A stretch of DNA of 64,000 nucleotides from Bacillota bacterium (GCA_019420305.1 JAHZHL010000032.1:16580-80579), one strand, 5' to 3'. Counted from the first letter of the stretch, positions 15,909-24,468 are shown. The notes: generated by a model not told the origin, from the sequence alone. Numbers and translations: made by a program.

Positions 15909-16739
15909 ATGAATGATGAGCAGCTCTATACGATTGGTGAAGTAAGTAAAATTTGTAATGTTTCCAGAAAAGCGCTGCGCTTTTATGACAAGATTGGCAT
16001 TATCCGCCCGGATAAAATCTCCGAGGAAAACGGTTACCGGTTTTACAGCAGAGAAACGGTGCTGTTTGTGCCGGTTATTAAGTATTTTAAACAGATGGGC
16101 TTCAAGTTGGAGGAAATGAGGGAATTTCTGAAGGGCAGCTCCTACTCTGCTCATGAAAAGGGGTTTCGGGAAAAAATCGCGGAACTGAAAAAACAGGAAG
16201 AAGAAATTCATACCGCGTATACCTCCGTTCAGGACTGGTATGATCTGATTGTAGAGGCAGAAAGTGTGATCGAAAATCAGGTTACAGAGGTTTCCGTCAA
16301 ATACAGCGACGCGTTAACTACCTGTTATCTGGAACAGGACTTCAATTATAATTATATGGATTCTATCATCAATATTAACTGGACGAACTACCTGGAGGAA
16401 ATCGGGAAGGCTATTACCGGACCGGTTATTTTATGGTTTCCTAATTGCAGAGAAAAAATGCAGGGGAAACCGACAAAAGCGAGGATCCTGCAGAAAATTA
16501 TTTCCGACTGCGGAAATAATCCGGTTATGACTCTGGGCGGCTGTATGGTGGCGTCCTGCTATCATATTGGACCCCATGAAACGATCCGTGAAACATATGA
16601 TAAAGTTTTCAGATGGACACAGGAGCACGGATATCGGTGTGGAGAAGATTCGACTGAGCGATATGTGACTGATTACTGGACAACCCGAAAGAGCGAGAAT
16701 TTTGTTACGGAAGTAATTATTAAGGTAACAAGAAATTAA
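15909..16739 (+). CDS. MerR-family regulator with GyrI-like effector domain, probable regulator of the choline BMC locus
   Basis: A 276-residue protein with an N-terminal MerR winged helix (YTIGEVSKICNVSRKALRFY, then IIRPDKISEENGYRFYSRE), a coiled-coil dimerisation helix (about residues 75-125) and a C-terminal domain (about 125-276) resembling GyrI-like small-molecule binding domains. The ATG at 15909 is used; a TTG one codon earlier is less likely. It stands directly upstream of the first EutS-type shell gene (31-base gap). A promoter with a 20-base spacer, typical of MerR targets, precedes the transporter operon at 17900. Choline or a metabolite is the inferred inducer. Confidence 0.8.
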   Translation: MNDEQLYTIGEVSKICNVSRKALRFYDKIGIIRPDKISEENGYRFYSRETVLFVPVIKYFKQMGFKLEEMREFLKGSSYSAHEKGFREKIAELKKQEEEIHTAYTSVQDWYDLIVEAESVIENQVTEVSVKYSDALTTCYLEQDFNYNYMDSIININWTNYLEEIGKAITGPVILWFPNCREKMQGKPTKARILQKIISDCGNNPVMTLGGCMVASCYHIGPHETIRETYDKVFRWTQEHGYRCGEDSTERYVTDYWTTRKSENFVTEVIIKVTRN

Positions 16740-16770
16740 GAAAGGAAATCAAACAGGAAAGGAGATTTTT

Positions 16771-17154
16771 ATGGATATAAAAGATTTGATCCCTCAGGAT
16801 GAGAAGGGACAGCTTAGAATTATACAGGAGCTGGTGCCGGGTAAGCAGATCACTCTGGCCCATGTCATCGGCGGACCGAGACCGATTGTATATAAAAAAC
16901 TGGGATTGAATCCGGAAATTGATTATCAGAATTCGGCAATCGGAATTCTCAATGTGAGTCCTCAGGAATCGGCTGTTATTGCCAGTGATATAGCCATCAA
17001 GGCGGGGGATGTATACCTTGGATTTGTGGATCGATTCAGCGGAACGCTAATCATAACAGGGAGATTGTCCGAGGTAGAAACCGCTATGAATGAAATCGTT
17101 GAATATTTCAAAAATGAACTGGGTTATACGACCTGCGACATTACAAGAAGGTAG
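16771..17154 (+). CDS. BMC shell protein, EutS/PduU type (circularly permuted BMC-H), copy 1
   Basis: A 127-residue permuted BMC-domain protein. It has the N-terminal strand before the core (RIIQELVPGKQITLAHVIGG) that forms the small beta-barrel of EutS/PduU hexamers, followed by the core AIGILNVSPQESAVIASDIA and GFVDRFSGTLIITG. It forms hexagonal tiles of the compartment shell. It is about 10 residues longer than copy 2 at 25485, with an insert after the barrel segment. The next gene, 9 bases downstream, is an EutP-like GTPase, and copy 2 has the same neighbour. Confidence 0.88.
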   Translation: MDIKDLIPQDEKGQLRIIQELVPGKQITLAHVIGGPRPIVYKKLGLNPEIDYQNSAIGILNVSPQESAVIASDIAIKAGDVYLGFVDRFSGTLIITGRLSEVETAMNEIVEYFKNELGYTTCDITRR

Positions 17155-17163
17155 GCGCCCGCG

Positions 17164-17643
17164 ATGCGAAAGATCATATTTATCGGACGCAGTGAAGCGG
17201 GAAAAACAACGCTTACCCAGGCATTAAAAGGGGAGACGATTACTTACCACAAGACCCAGTATGTGAATAATTATGACGTTATTATCGATACGCCGGGAGA
17301 GTACGCTGAAACAAAGACTTTGGGCGGAGCACTGGCAGTTTACTCTTACGAAGCAGATGTGGTAGGGTTGCTTTTAAGTTCGATTGAGCCTTTCTCCCTG
17401 TATCCGCCTAATATTACGACTCTGTGCAATCGGGAAGTAATTGGAATTGTAACCAAAATTGAACATCCCTTGGGGGACCCTGAGCAAGCCGCGGAGTGGC
17501 TGCGTCTTGCCGGCTGTGAAAAAATTTTTTTTGTAAGCGCCTATACGGGAGAAGGGCTGGCTGAGCTTCTGGAATATCTGAAAGAAGACGGAGACGTGCT
17601 CCCATGGGAAGAAGCCAAGGAGAAGGACGCGCAGGCATATTGA
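17164..17643 (+). CDS. EutP/PduV-like small GTPase, copy 1
   Basis: A 159-residue Ras-like GTPase with P-loop GRSEAGKTT, switch II DTPGEY and the guanine-specificity motif TKIE in place of NKxD. This is the EutP/PduV family, associated with microcompartments; Salmonella EutP has been reported to have acetate kinase activity, so ATP formation from acetyl phosphate is one option. PduV is linked to compartment movement. It follows the EutS-like gene directly and is followed by a strong terminator. Confidence 0.85.
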   Translation: MRKIIFIGRSEAGKTTLTQALKGETITYHKTQYVNNYDVIIDTPGEYAETKTLGGALAVYSYEADVVGLLLSSIEPFSLYPPNITTLCNREVIGIVTKIEHPLGDPEQAAEWLRLAGCEKIFFVSAYTGEGLAELLEYLKEDGDVLPWEEAKEKDAQAY

Positions 17644-17715
17644 AACAAGGTGTTCCCTTAAGGGGAATGTTTGCGGAACCTTAAATTTAAGATGAATTGT
17701 ATAAATTTAAAGACC

Positions 17716-17764
17716 AAATAAGGAACCGGAAGAGTTTTACTCTTTACCGGTGCCTTATTTTTTT
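17716..17764 (+). terminator. Strong terminator after the first EutS-EutP pair
   Basis: A long stem (AAATAAGG-A-ACCGG ... CCGGT-G-CCTTATTT, with an inner AGAG/CTCT) ends in seven T. The 430-base gap 17644-18073 also holds a weaker hairpin around TTCCCTTAAGGGGAA (17653-17667), the promoter at 17900 and an untranslated leader. I see no gene in it. Confidence 0.85.
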
Positions 17765-17899
17765 GAAGGAATCAGGCTTCGGGAGCATTTGAGTAGAAGT
17801 GTCAGAAAAAAATAAAAAAACATAAATAACGAATGATTTTACATAGGGGAGCAGACAGGAGCGCGTAAGCCTGTGAATAGATTGTTAAAAAAATCGCTA

Positions 17900-17931
17900 T
17901 TGACATTCCACTATAGAGGATAGGGTATACT
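17900..17931 (+). promoter_or_regulatory. Promoter with 20-base spacer, candidate MerR-type target
   Basis: TTGACA (17900-17905) and TATACT (17926-17931) are near perfect but 20 bases apart, the over-long spacing that MerR proteins correct by untwisting. Between them lies the dyad CCACTAT-N5-ATAGGGT. It drives the transporter and probably the shell and cutC genes downstream. A leader of about 135 bases precedes the start at 18074. Confidence 0.6.
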
Positions 17932-18073
17932 TAAACCGAAATGGGGAACACTGCAAAGACTTCAAAACTTTGTTGATTTGGGGATTAGAGATTGTAGCAT
18001 TTCGGCAATATTCCAATTGAATATATGCGGCAATTATCTAAAAAGTTTTAAGGCAAAGAAAGGAGTAACTTTT

Positions 18074-19180
18074 ATGAGTGAGAGAGCTATGAGCGCGCCG
18101 GCCGGTGCGTTGGAAGCGAAAAATGCACAGACAAAAGCTTTTAAGAAGAAAGGCATTATGTTTGCGGTTGCATCAGGAATGTTCTATGGTCTGTATACTG
18201 CATTTATGACGCAGGGGATGGGTGCTGGTATTTGGCTGAATTGGTATGGAGGCGCGGTTTCTGTATTTGCAACTTTTTATACACTGAGCGCATTGGGAGC
18301 GGCAGTGAACGATGTATGTTCAGCTATTTGGGCGTTGATTATTGCAGCTTTGAAAGGGAAGCTTGGGGATTTTGGAAGAAGTATCAGGACAAAACCAGGT
18401 GCAGTTATGATACTTGCGGCAGTAATAGGAGGACCGTTTGCATCGACATGTTATGTGTTGGGACTGCAGATGGGTGGTTCCATTATTGTTCCTATCGCAG
18501 CGCTTAATGCAGCGATTGGCGCAATTTTAGGAAAAGTTCTCTTTAAACAGAAATTGACTGGAAAAATGATCCTGGGTATTGTGATTTGTTTTGCTGCAGC
18601 CGTTTTGATTGGTAGCACTGCTTTTGCAGATGGCTTTGATTTCAGCGGCGGTGCGGTTCTGGGTATGTTCGCAGGACTGTTTGCAGCGATTGGCTGGGGT
18701 GTTGAAGGTGCCGTAGCAGGATATGGAACTGCTATGATTGATTATGAAATTGGAATTACAATTCGTCAGTGTACATCAGGTGTTACAAATGTAATCATTT
18801 TGGTTCCTTTATTAAGTCTGATTGGCGGAGATGGAGTTGGATCGGCATTTTCACTGATCGGGCAGGCATTTACAGATGGAGGAAGCATTATCTTCTTTAT
18901 TATTTCAGGGCTTTGTGCGGTTCCGGCATTTAGTTTCTGGTACAAAGGAAATAGTATGTGCGGAGCAGCTTTAGGAATGGCGTGCAATGGTATGTATGCG
19001 TTCTGGGGTCCTTTGGCATGTTTCTTAATTATCGGACTGTTCTTCGGAAAAGATGGATATGCGATTCCATGGCAAGGCTGGGTTGGAGCTGTCATTATGA
19101 TTATTGGTATCTTTGTACTCGGGTTCGCTCAGAATGCGGCAGCGAAAGCAGATGCTGAAAAAGAACTCGCAGGAAAGTAA
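18074..19180 (+). CDS. DMT-superfamily multipass transporter of the choline BMC locus
   Basis: A 368-residue membrane protein with about ten hydrophobic helices arranged as two similar halves, like EamA/DMT permeases. The segment PFASTCYVLGLQMGGSIIVP and the later KGNSMCGAALGMACNGMYAF correspond to the EamA glycine-rich helices. The ATG at 18074 has AAAGGAG upstream; a longer frame begins at 17978 without one. As the first gene behind the putative MerR promoter it is the best candidate for choline uptake, but the substrate is inferred from position. Its alanine codons favour GCA/GCT more than the GCG-rich neighbours, hinting at a separate origin. Confidence 0.75.
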   Translation: MSERAMSAPAGALEAKNAQTKAFKKKGIMFAVASGMFYGLYTAFMTQGMGAGIWLNWYGGAVSVFATFYTLSALGAAVNDVCSAIWALIIAALKGKLGDFGRSIRTKPGAVMILAAVIGGPFASTCYVLGLQMGGSIIVPIAALNAAIGAILGKVLFKQKLTGKMILGIVICFAAAVLIGSTAFADGFDFSGGAVLGMFAGLFAAIGWGVEGAVAGYGTAMIDYEIGITIRQCTSGVTNVIILVPLLSLIGGDGVGSAFSLIGQAFTDGGSIIFFIISGLCAVPAFSFWYKGNSMCGAALGMACNGMYAFWGPLACFLIIGLFFGKDGYAIPWQGWVGAVIMIIGIFVLGFAQNAAAKADAEKELAGK

Positions 19181-19194
19181 AGGGGGTAAGCGTA

Positions 19195-19461
19195 ATGAAG
19201 CCATTGAATTTTGCTATTTTAAAATATTTTACAAAAGTTGATGAAGCTTGTGCCGATGATGTAATAGAGGCGCTGAAACCGGAATATGGTAACTTTAGAA
19301 TGTTGAAAAAAAAGTCTGTTATTGAAGCGTTGATGACAGCAGAACAGAATGGACTGATTGAGGAATCAAGATTTGATTTGGATAACAATGGTGACCTCAG
19401 AATCTTTTATCATACAACGGAAGAGAGCGCGGCTACAATTAATAATTATATCAAAGACTAG
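19195..19461 (+). CDS. Small protein of unknown function, possibly winged-helix
   Basis: An 88-residue protein 14 bases after the transporter gene, with its own ribosome binding site (AAAGGGGG). The pattern of helices (ILKYFTKVDEACADDVIEAL, SVIEALMTAEQNGLIEESRF) and a short beta hairpin (DLDNNGDLRIFYHTTEE) resembles a small winged helix-turn-helix fold. It shares the AT-rich codon choice of the transporter. It may regulate or assist the transporter; no family is recognised. Confidence 0.6.
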   Translation: MKPLNFAILKYFTKVDEACADDVIEALKPEYGNFRMLKKKSVIEALMTAEQNGLIEESRFDLDNNGDLRIFYHTTEESAATINNYIKD

Positions 19462-19484
19462 TTCTTTGAAAATAAATAATTATC

Positions 19485-19519
19485 CTGTGCGGCGGCCCAC
19501 CTGGCGGGCTGCTGCGCAG
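19485..19519 (+). promoter_or_regulatory. Wobble-rich intercistronic hairpin before the shell operon
   Basis: A 14-base-pair stem (19485-19498 with 19506-19519) around a 7-base loop has only G-U wobbles as irregularities. It is not followed by a T-run, so it is more likely an mRNA processing or stability element than a terminator. Confidence 0.5.
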
Positions 19520-19550
19520 AATTTGCTGTAACTGGAAAGGAGAATCTTTT

Positions 19551-19853
19551 ATGGCAAGGTATTATGCGGATGAGGCATTGGGACTCTTGGAGACGGTTGG
19601 CATGGTTCCCGCTCTTGACGCATGTGACAAGATGCTTAAGGCGGCGGAAGTGGAACTGATCTCCTATGAAAACGTAGGATCAACGCTGGTAACGATCATG
19701 ATCAAGGGAGATGTCGCGGCGGTAAAAGCGGCGATAAAAGCGGGGGCGGAAGCGGCTTCTGCGATCGGAAAGCTGACAGCGACAAAAGTGATACCGCGTC
19801 CGATCCGGCCGATTGGCGATATCGTATCGATCTACGATATTGATGAACAGTAA
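19551..19853 (+). CDS. BMC-H hexameric shell protein (copy A)
   Basis: A 100-residue single BMC domain. EALGLLETVGMVPALDACDK is the usual first helix-strand unit, the pore loop is around SYENVGSTLVTI, and KGDVAAVKAAIKAGAEAA plus VIPRPIRPI complete the fold. It tiles the flat facets of the compartment. The pore loop has STL where typical PduA/EutM has GGGL or SGL, so the pore chemistry may differ. It is followed 12 bases later by a second BMC-H gene. Confidence 0.93.
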   Translation: MARYYADEALGLLETVGMVPALDACDKMLKAAEVELISYENVGSTLVTIMIKGDVAAVKAAIKAGAEAASAIGKLTATKVIPRPIRPIGDIVSIYDIDEQ

Positions 19854-19865
19854 GGAGGAGCGGAA

Positions 19866-20183
19866 ATGGCAGTAAGAACAGAAGCATTAGGACTGATCGA
19901 GACCTTCGGGATCGTATTTGTAATTGAAGCGGCCGACGCTATGTGCAAGGCGGCTGACGTCGAACTGATTGGTTTTGAAAACACCGCGTCCGGATATATT
20001 TCCGTACTGGTGGAAGGCGATGTAGGCGCCTGCAAAACGGCAGTGGACGCAGGGGTAAAGGCAGTAGCAGAGATGGGCGCAGAAGTGTACAGTTCGGTTG
20101 TAATCGCAAGACCGCACGAGGATCTGAAAAAGATTACAGCGTTGTACGAACTGGATAAGCTGCTCCCTTATGAGAATATCTAA
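19866..20183 (+). CDS. BMC-H hexameric shell protein (copy B)
   Basis: A 105-residue BMC domain protein with EALGLIETFGIVFVIEAADA, pore loop FENTASGYISV, EGDVGACKTAVDAGVKAV and a C-terminal extension of about 12 residues (TALYELDKLLPYENI). Cysteines replace common residues in two helices (AMCKAADV, GACKTAV). The GRE aldehyde dehydrogenase-like gene starts 36 bases downstream. Together with copy A it forms a shell gene pair just before cutC. Confidence 0.92.
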   Translation: MAVRTEALGLIETFGIVFVIEAADAMCKAADVELIGFENTASGYISVLVEGDVGACKTAVDAGVKAVAEMGAEVYSSVVIARPHEDLKKITALYELDKLLPYENI

Positions 20184-20219
20184 TTTGTTTCGGACAATGA
20201 GAGAAAAGGAGAGATGCAA

Positions 20220-21731
20220 ATGAGAATGAATATTATCGATCATGATTTGCTCTCCATCCAAGAAGCGCGCATTCTGGCGGAAAACGCTCTGGAAGCGCAG
20301 AGGACGCTGGCGACCTTCCCGCAGGAAAAGCTGGACGAGATCGTAGAACGAATGGCAGAGGAAATATCCAAACATTCCAAAGAACTTGCGGTTATGTCCT
20401 GCGAGGAGACGGATTACGGGAACTGGCAGGACAAGTACATAAAAAATCGATTTGCCTGCGAGTATCTTCCGGCAAACCTGAGAGGAATGCGATGTGTGGG
20501 TATCATCCATACAGATCAGGAAAAACAGATTATGGATGTCGGCGTGCCAGTGGGGGTGATCGTAGGGTTATGCCCGGCTACGAGTCCGGTATCGACTACG
20601 ATTTATAATGCGCTGATCGCGATTAAGGCGGGAAACGCGGCAATCTTTTCCCCGCATCCGAGGGCGAAGGAATCCATTGCCAAGACGCTGGACATTATGA
20701 TTCAGGCGGCAGAAGGCTACGGGCTTCCGGAGGGAGCACTGACGTATCTTCATACAGTGACCCCGGCGGGAACGATTGAACTAATGAATCACAGTGCGAC
20801 TTCTCTGATTATAAATACGGGTGTCCCGGGAATGTTGGACGCGGCGTATCATTCCGGCAAACCGGTCATCTATGGGGGGACAGGAAATGGTCCGGCCTTT
20901 ATTGAGCGGACCGCGAATATCCGGCAGGCCGTGCAGGATATCATCGCAAGCAAGACCTTCGACAACGGAGTCGTATCTGCGGCGGAACAGTCGATTGTGG
21001 TAGACAGCTGTATCGCGACAGAAGTGCAGGCGGAACTGGAAGCGGCAGGAGGCTATTTCATGGAAGAGGATGAAGCGGATGCCTTGGGACGCATGTTCTA
21101 TTATCCGGATGGCAGCGCAAATCCGGAAATGGCGGGAAAAACAGCGGAGGAGCTGGCAAAGAGAGCAGGATTTTCTGTTCCGGAGAAAACGCGGGTTCTG
21201 ATTTCCCGGCAGAAATATGTATCGGAAACGAATCCGTATTCCAGAGAGAAGCTATGTCCGGTATTGGCTTATTATATTGAAGATGATTGGATGCACGCAT
21301 GTGAAAAATGTATTGAATTACTTCTTTCCGAGCGGCATGGGCACACTCTGGTCATTCATTCGAATGATCCGGAAGTAATCCGGCAGTTCGCGCTGAAAAA
21401 GCCGGTAGGAAGGATGCTGGTCAACACACCGGCCGTCTTCGGAAGTATGGGGGCAACCACGAATCTTTTCCCGGCAATGACACTGGGCAGCGGATCGGCG
21501 GGGGATGGAATTACTTCTGATAATGTTTCGCCAATGAACCTGATTTATATCCGTAAGGTTGGATATGGAGTCAGACGAATTGAAGACATCGGAATGGGGA
21601 TTCCGCAAAGCAGCCAGATGAAGCAGGACTCAGGAAGCGCAGAAGGCATCGCCGATAATCAGTATCGTGAAAATGAAAATCTGCAGACACTGCAGCAGCT
21701 TTTGGAAAAGGCGCTTAAGAGCCTTACTTAA
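20220..21731 (+). CDS. Aldehyde dehydrogenase-like protein lacking the catalytic cysteine
   Basis: A protein of about 503 residues similar along its length to acetylating aldehyde dehydrogenases of microcompartments (EutE/PduP/CutB type): GVIVGLCPATSPVSTTIYNA, FSPHPRAKESIAKTLDIM and a C-terminal helix (ENLQTLQQLLEKALKSLT) like an encapsulation peptide. In the active-site segment it reads DNGVVSAAEQSIV where active relatives have the cysteine (GTICASEQ), so serine (codon 20976-20978) stands at the nucleophile position. It is therefore probably not a working CoA-acylating dehydrogenase and may be structural or regulatory. ATG 20220 is chosen for the AGGAG 8 bases upstream. The second, intact copy is at 31689. 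Confidence 0.82.
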   Translation: MRMNIIDHDLLSIQEARILAENALEAQRTLATFPQEKLDEIVERMAEEISKHSKELAVMSCEETDYGNWQDKYIKNRFACEYLPANLRGMRCVGIIHTDQEKQIMDVGVPVGVIVGLCPATSPVSTTIYNALIAIKAGNAAIFSPHPRAKESIAKTLDIMIQAAEGYGLPEGALTYLHTVTPAGTIELMNHSATSLIINTGVPGMLDAAYHSGKPVIYGGTGNGPAFIERTANIRQAVQDIIASKTFDNGVVSAAEQSIVVDSCIATEVQAELEAAGGYFMEEDEADALGRMFYYPDGSANPEMAGKTAEELAKRAGFSVPEKTRVLISRQKYVSETNPYSREKLCPVLAYYIEDDWMHACEKCIELLLSERHGHTLVIHSNDPEVIRQFALKKPVGRMLVNTPAVFGSMGATTNLFPAMTLGSGSAGDGITSDNVSPMNLIYIRKVGYGVRRIEDIGMGIPQSSQMKQDSGSAEGIADNQYRENENLQTLQQLLEKALKSLT

Positions 21732-21802
21732 AAGTAGCGGCGGCGGATGCTCAATATAAATCGTTATTTCAAAATGTTTAAGAAAGAAGAGAGGTAAGAG
21801 TT

Positions 21803-24406
21803 TTGGATATTCGTGAATTTTCAAATAAGCTCGCAGAAGCGACTAAAAACATGTCCGAAGAAGAACGCGCATCTCTGATGAAGATGTTTGAAACCGTAGC
21901 GGATGATGTTGCGAAAGTAACACCGCAGCAGGCGGAGGCGGCTCCACAGGCTCAGCCTTCCGGGGATCACCCGAAATATTATTCCTCCATCGCGGCGGCG
22001 ACAACCCAGGTGGATGAAGACGGAGTTCCGGTAGGACCTACCGAAAGACTCGTAAAACTGAAAGAAAACTTCCTCAAGCAGGTACCGTCGATTACGACTT
22101 ACCGCGCGAGAGCGGTAACGAAGATTACAAAGGAAAATCCGGGTATGCCGAAAATCCTGCTTCGCGCGAAATGTTTCCGCTACTGCTGTGAAACAGCTCC
22201 GCTGGTTATTCAGGACAACGAACTGATTGTCGGCGCGCCGAACGGAGCGCCTCGTGCGGGAGCTTTCTCGCCGGATATCGCGTGGAGATGGATGGTGGAT
22301 GAAATTGACACCATCGGTAATCGTGCCCAGGATCCGTTCTATATTGCCGAAGAAGACAAAAAGATCATGAGAGAAGAGCTGTTCCCGTTCTGGGAAGGCA
22401 AGTCCGTTGACGAATACTGTGAAAGCCAGTATCGCGAAGCGGGCGTATGGGAACTGTCCGGTGAATCGTTTGTTTCCGACTGTTCCTATCATGCCGTTAA
22501 CGGCGGCGGAGACTCCAATCCGGGATATGATGTAATCCTGATGAAGAAGGGTATGCTGGATATTCAGCAGGAAGCGAGAGATCATCTGGCTCAGCTGGAT
22601 TATGAAAATCCGGAAGATCTGGATAAGATCTACTTCTATAAATCCGTTATTGAGACGACAGAAGGCGTTATGGCTTACGCCAGAAGAATGTCTCAATACG
22701 CGGCGGAACTGGCGGCGAAGGAAAGCGATCCGAAGAGAAAGGCAGAACTGCAGAAGATTTCGGAAATAAACGCGAAAGTTCCGGCTCATAAACCGGAAAC
22801 ATTCTGGGAAGCCATTCAGTCTGTATTTACGATTGAATCCCTGCTTCCGGTAGAAGAAAACCAGACAGGTATGTCCATCGGACGTGTGGATCAGTACATG
22901 TATCCGTACTACAAGGCGGATATTGATTCCGGACGCATGGATAATTTCCTTGCCTTTGAACTGGCAGGCTGCATGCTGATTAAGATGTCCGAAATGATGT
23001 GGATCACCAGTGAAGGCGGCTCCAAGTTCTTCGCGGGATATCAGCCTTTCGTAAATATGTGTGTCGGCGGTGTGACAAGATCCGGACAGGACGCGACAAA
23101 CGAACTGACTTATCTGCTGATGGACGCGGTAAGACACGTAAAAATTTATCAGCCGTCTCTGGCGTGCCGTATTCATAACAAGTCACCACAGAAATATATG
23201 AAGAAGATCGTCGATGTAGTACGTTCCGGAATGGGATTCCCGGCGTGTCACTTTGATGATACTCATATCAAGATGATGCTGGCGAAGGGCGTATCCATTG
23301 AAGACGCGAGAGACTACTGCCTGATGGGATGCGTAGAACCGCAGAAAGCAGGAAGACTGTATCAGTGGACTTCTACAGCTTATACACAGTGGCCGATCTG
23401 CATCGAACTGGTTCTGAACCATGGTGTTCCGCTCTGGTATGGCAAGCAGGTAACGCCGGATATGGGAGATCTGGATCAGTATAAGACTTATGAAGAGTTT
23501 GATGCGGCTGTAAAAGAACAGATTAAATACGTCACGAAGTGGACGGATGTTGCGACTGTTATTTCCCAGCGCGTTCACAGAGATCTGGCGCCGAAGCCTC
23601 TGATGTCCATCATGTATGAAGGATGTATGGAGAAAGGAAAGGACGTTTCCGCGGGCGGAGCAATGTATAACTTCGGACCTGGAGTTGTATGGTCTGGACT
23701 CGCGACTTACGCAGACTCCATGGCGGCGATTAAAAAGCTGGTATTTGACGACAAGAAATATACATTAAAACAGTTGAACGAAGCGCTGAAAGCGGACTTC
23801 GTAGGATATGAACAGGTGAAGGCGGACTGCCTTGCGGCACCGAAGTATGGTAATGACGATGATTACGCGGATCTGATTGCGGCAGACCTGATCAACTTTA
23901 CAGAAATGGAACACAGAAAGTACAAGACACTCTACTCCACACTGAGCCACGGAACTCTGTCCATCTCCAACAACACTCCGTTTGGTCAGATGACAGGCGC
24001 GTCCGCCAATGGACGTGCGGCATGGAGCCCGCTGTCCGATGGTATCAGTCCGACTCAGGGTGCGGACTTCAAGGGCCCGACCGCGATTATCAAATCCGTT
24101 TCCAAACTGTCCAACGACAACATGAACATCGGACTGGTACACAACTTCAAGCTGATGGCAGGACTTCTGGATACTCCGGAGGGAGAAAACGGCCTGATTA
24201 CGCTGCTGCGTACCGCATGCGCCTTCGGAAACGGCGAAATGCAGTTCAACTACATGGACAACAAGACGCTTATCGATGCGCAGAAGCATCCGGAACAGTA
24301 CAAGGATCTGGTTGTCCGCGTAGCCGGATACAGTGCGTTCTTCAATGAACTGTGCAAGGATGTACAGGATGAAATCATCAGCAGAACCATGCTGACGAAA
24401 TTCTAA
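21803..24406 (+). CDS. cutC: Choline trimethylamine-lyase (glycyl radical enzyme)
   Basis: An 867-residue glycyl radical enzyme. All CutC residues known from Desulfovibrio alaskensis occur here with a constant +21 offset: Y229 and D237 (SYHAVNGGGD), F416 (YQPF), C510 and E512 (GCVEP), Y527 (STAY) and the radical glycine G842 (VAGYSAF). That identifies choline rather than glycerol or propanediol as substrate; the product is trimethylamine plus acetaldehyde. Residues 1-60 are an amphipathic helix and a linker rich in Q, A and P, the usual encapsulation extension. The start is TTG at 21803 behind GAGAGGTAAG. A wobble-rich hairpin separates it from cutD. Confidence 0.95.
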   Translation: MDIREFSNKLAEATKNMSEEERASLMKMFETVADDVAKVTPQQAEAAPQAQPSGDHPKYYSSIAAATTQVDEDGVPVGPTERLVKLKENFLKQVPSITTYRARAVTKITKENPGMPKILLRAKCFRYCCETAPLVIQDNELIVGAPNGAPRAGAFSPDIAWRWMVDEIDTIGNRAQDPFYIAEEDKKIMREELFPFWEGKSVDEYCESQYREAGVWELSGESFVSDCSYHAVNGGGDSNPGYDVILMKKGMLDIQQEARDHLAQLDYENPEDLDKIYFYKSVIETTEGVMAYARRMSQYAAELAAKESDPKRKAELQKISEINAKVPAHKPETFWEAIQSVFTIESLLPVEENQTGMSIGRVDQYMYPYYKADIDSGRMDNFLAFELAGCMLIKMSEMMWITSEGGSKFFAGYQPFVNMCVGGVTRSGQDATNELTYLLMDAVRHVKIYQPSLACRIHNKSPQKYMKKIVDVVRSGMGFPACHFDDTHIKMMLAKGVSIEDARDYCLMGCVEPQKAGRLYQWTSTAYTQWPICIELVLNHGVPLWYGKQVTPDMGDLDQYKTYEEFDAAVKEQIKYVTKWTDVATVISQRVHRDLAPKPLMSIMYEGCMEKGKDVSAGGAMYNFGPGVVWSGLATYADSMAAIKKLVFDDKKYTLKQLNEALKADFVGYEQVKADCLAAPKYGNDDDYADLIAADLINFTEMEHRKYKTLYSTLSHGTLSISNNTPFGQMTGASANGRAAWSPLSDGISPTQGADFKGPTAIIKSVSKLSNDNMNIGLVHNFKLMAGLLDTPEGENGLITLLRTACAFGNGEMQFNYMDNKTLIDAQKHPEQYKDLVVRVAGYSAFFNELCKDVQDEIISRTMLTKF

Positions 24407-24432
24407 AAAGCTGGGCATTAACCTATTATAGA

Positions 24433-24468
24433 TTGCTGGCTGTGGGAGAAAATTCCTGCGGCCGGCAG
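24433..24468 (+). promoter_or_regulatory. Strong intercistronic hairpin between cutC and cutD
   Basis: Fifteen consecutive pairs (24433-24447 with 24454-24468), six of them G-U, enclose the loop GAAAAT. No T-run follows, so it should not be an efficient terminator. It could protect the cutC mRNA end or lower cutD expression relative to cutC. Confidence 0.55.

Noticed and set aside
19485..19519. The hairpin before the shell genes as a terminator.
   Set aside because: It is not followed by a T-run.
21821..23176. Long open frame (451 codons) on the minus strand inside cutC.
   Set aside because: It lies entirely antisense to a gene with all catalytic residues conserved; its translation shows no family and is a by-product of codon bias.
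21803..24406. The glycyl radical enzyme as a propanediol or glycerol dehydratase, suggested by the Pdu-like shell genes and glycerol dehydrogenase.
   Set aside because: The choline-binding residues of CutC all occur at a constant offset.
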